From positions 1-6,213 of the forward strand of contig JAEYVD010000211.1 in NCBI GenBank assembly GCA_023432075.1: a DNA stretch of 6,213 nt. Direction: 5' to 3'. This document shows positions 6,161 through 6,213 of this stretch, in pieces (position 1 is the first letter of the stretch; the number at the start of each line of letters is the position of its first letter). Origin of the DNA: Pseudomonadota bacterium. Lineage in GTDB: Bacteria > Pseudomonadota > Gammaproteobacteria > Burkholderiales > Burkholderiaceae_B. The position numbers and the translations under genes were made by a program. The notes below the pieces were generated by a model. That model was not told where the DNA came from. It ran no database searches and saw only the letters and a list, made by a program, of their open reading frames with translations.

Positions 6161-6213
6161 ATGCCCGATCATCGAATCGCCTTGCGCCGCGCCGTCGAGG
6201 CCGTGGACCATCT
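6161..6213 (+). CDS. Start of a gene cut by the window end
   Basis: An ATG behind a consensus ribosome binding site opens a frame that runs to the window end with no stop: 17 complete codons, MPDHRIALRRAVEAVDH, and two bases of a Leu codon. The start is basic and amphipathic with no signal peptide. It is too short to assign a family. Confidence 0.6.
   Translation, partial: MPDHRIALRRAVEAVDH

Noticed and set aside
5677..6162. 161-residue minus-strand frame across the intergenic stretch
   Set aside because: Most of its C-terminal part is antisense to the 563-residue gene. The composition is low-complexity Ala/Arg/Pro, and there is no recognisable domain.

Overview
The window is very GC-rich and densely coded, with strong third-position G/C bias. 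The protein families (TctE-type kinase, Fbp-like binding protein, AraC_N regulator with a divergent dehydrogenase) suggest a betaproteobacterium of the Burkholderiales, most likely Alcaligenaceae such as Achromobacter or Bordetella. That assignment rests on composition and protein style, not on a marker gene. I see no rRNA, tRNA, CRISPR array, insertion sequence or phage gene.

Layout from left to right. (1) Positions 3-1154 (+) hold the 3' part of a TctE-type sensor histidine kinase gene whose beginning lies outside the window. (2) It overlaps by 17 bases a gene for a secreted ABC-type substrate-binding protein (1138-2217, +). No permease or ATPase gene follows, so kinase and binding protein look like one sensing and ligand-binding unit. 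(3) After a 33-base convergent gap comes a short-chain dehydrogenase/reductase gene on the minus strand (2251-2994). (4) It is divergent from an AraC-family regulator gene (3163-4122, +). The 168-base gap between them carries a direct repeat with exactly 21-base spacing, a small inverted repeat and a plausible regulator promoter, which together resemble an AraC-type control region. (5) A 563-residue soluble protein of unknown function follows (4182-5873, +), ending at a hairpin that may be a terminator. (6) A 287-base non-coding stretch with a 12-base palindrome, a -10-like box and two neighbouring stem-loops leads to the first 53 bases of another gene (6161 onward, +), which has a strong ribosome binding site but is cut off by the window end.

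The most informative points are the 21-base-phased direct repeat between regulator and dehydrogenase, the kinase/binding-protein gene overlap without transporter genes, the large unassigned protein, and the potentially structured leader of the last gene. The rest is ordinary chromosomal content. I found no convincing new defence or mobile system.
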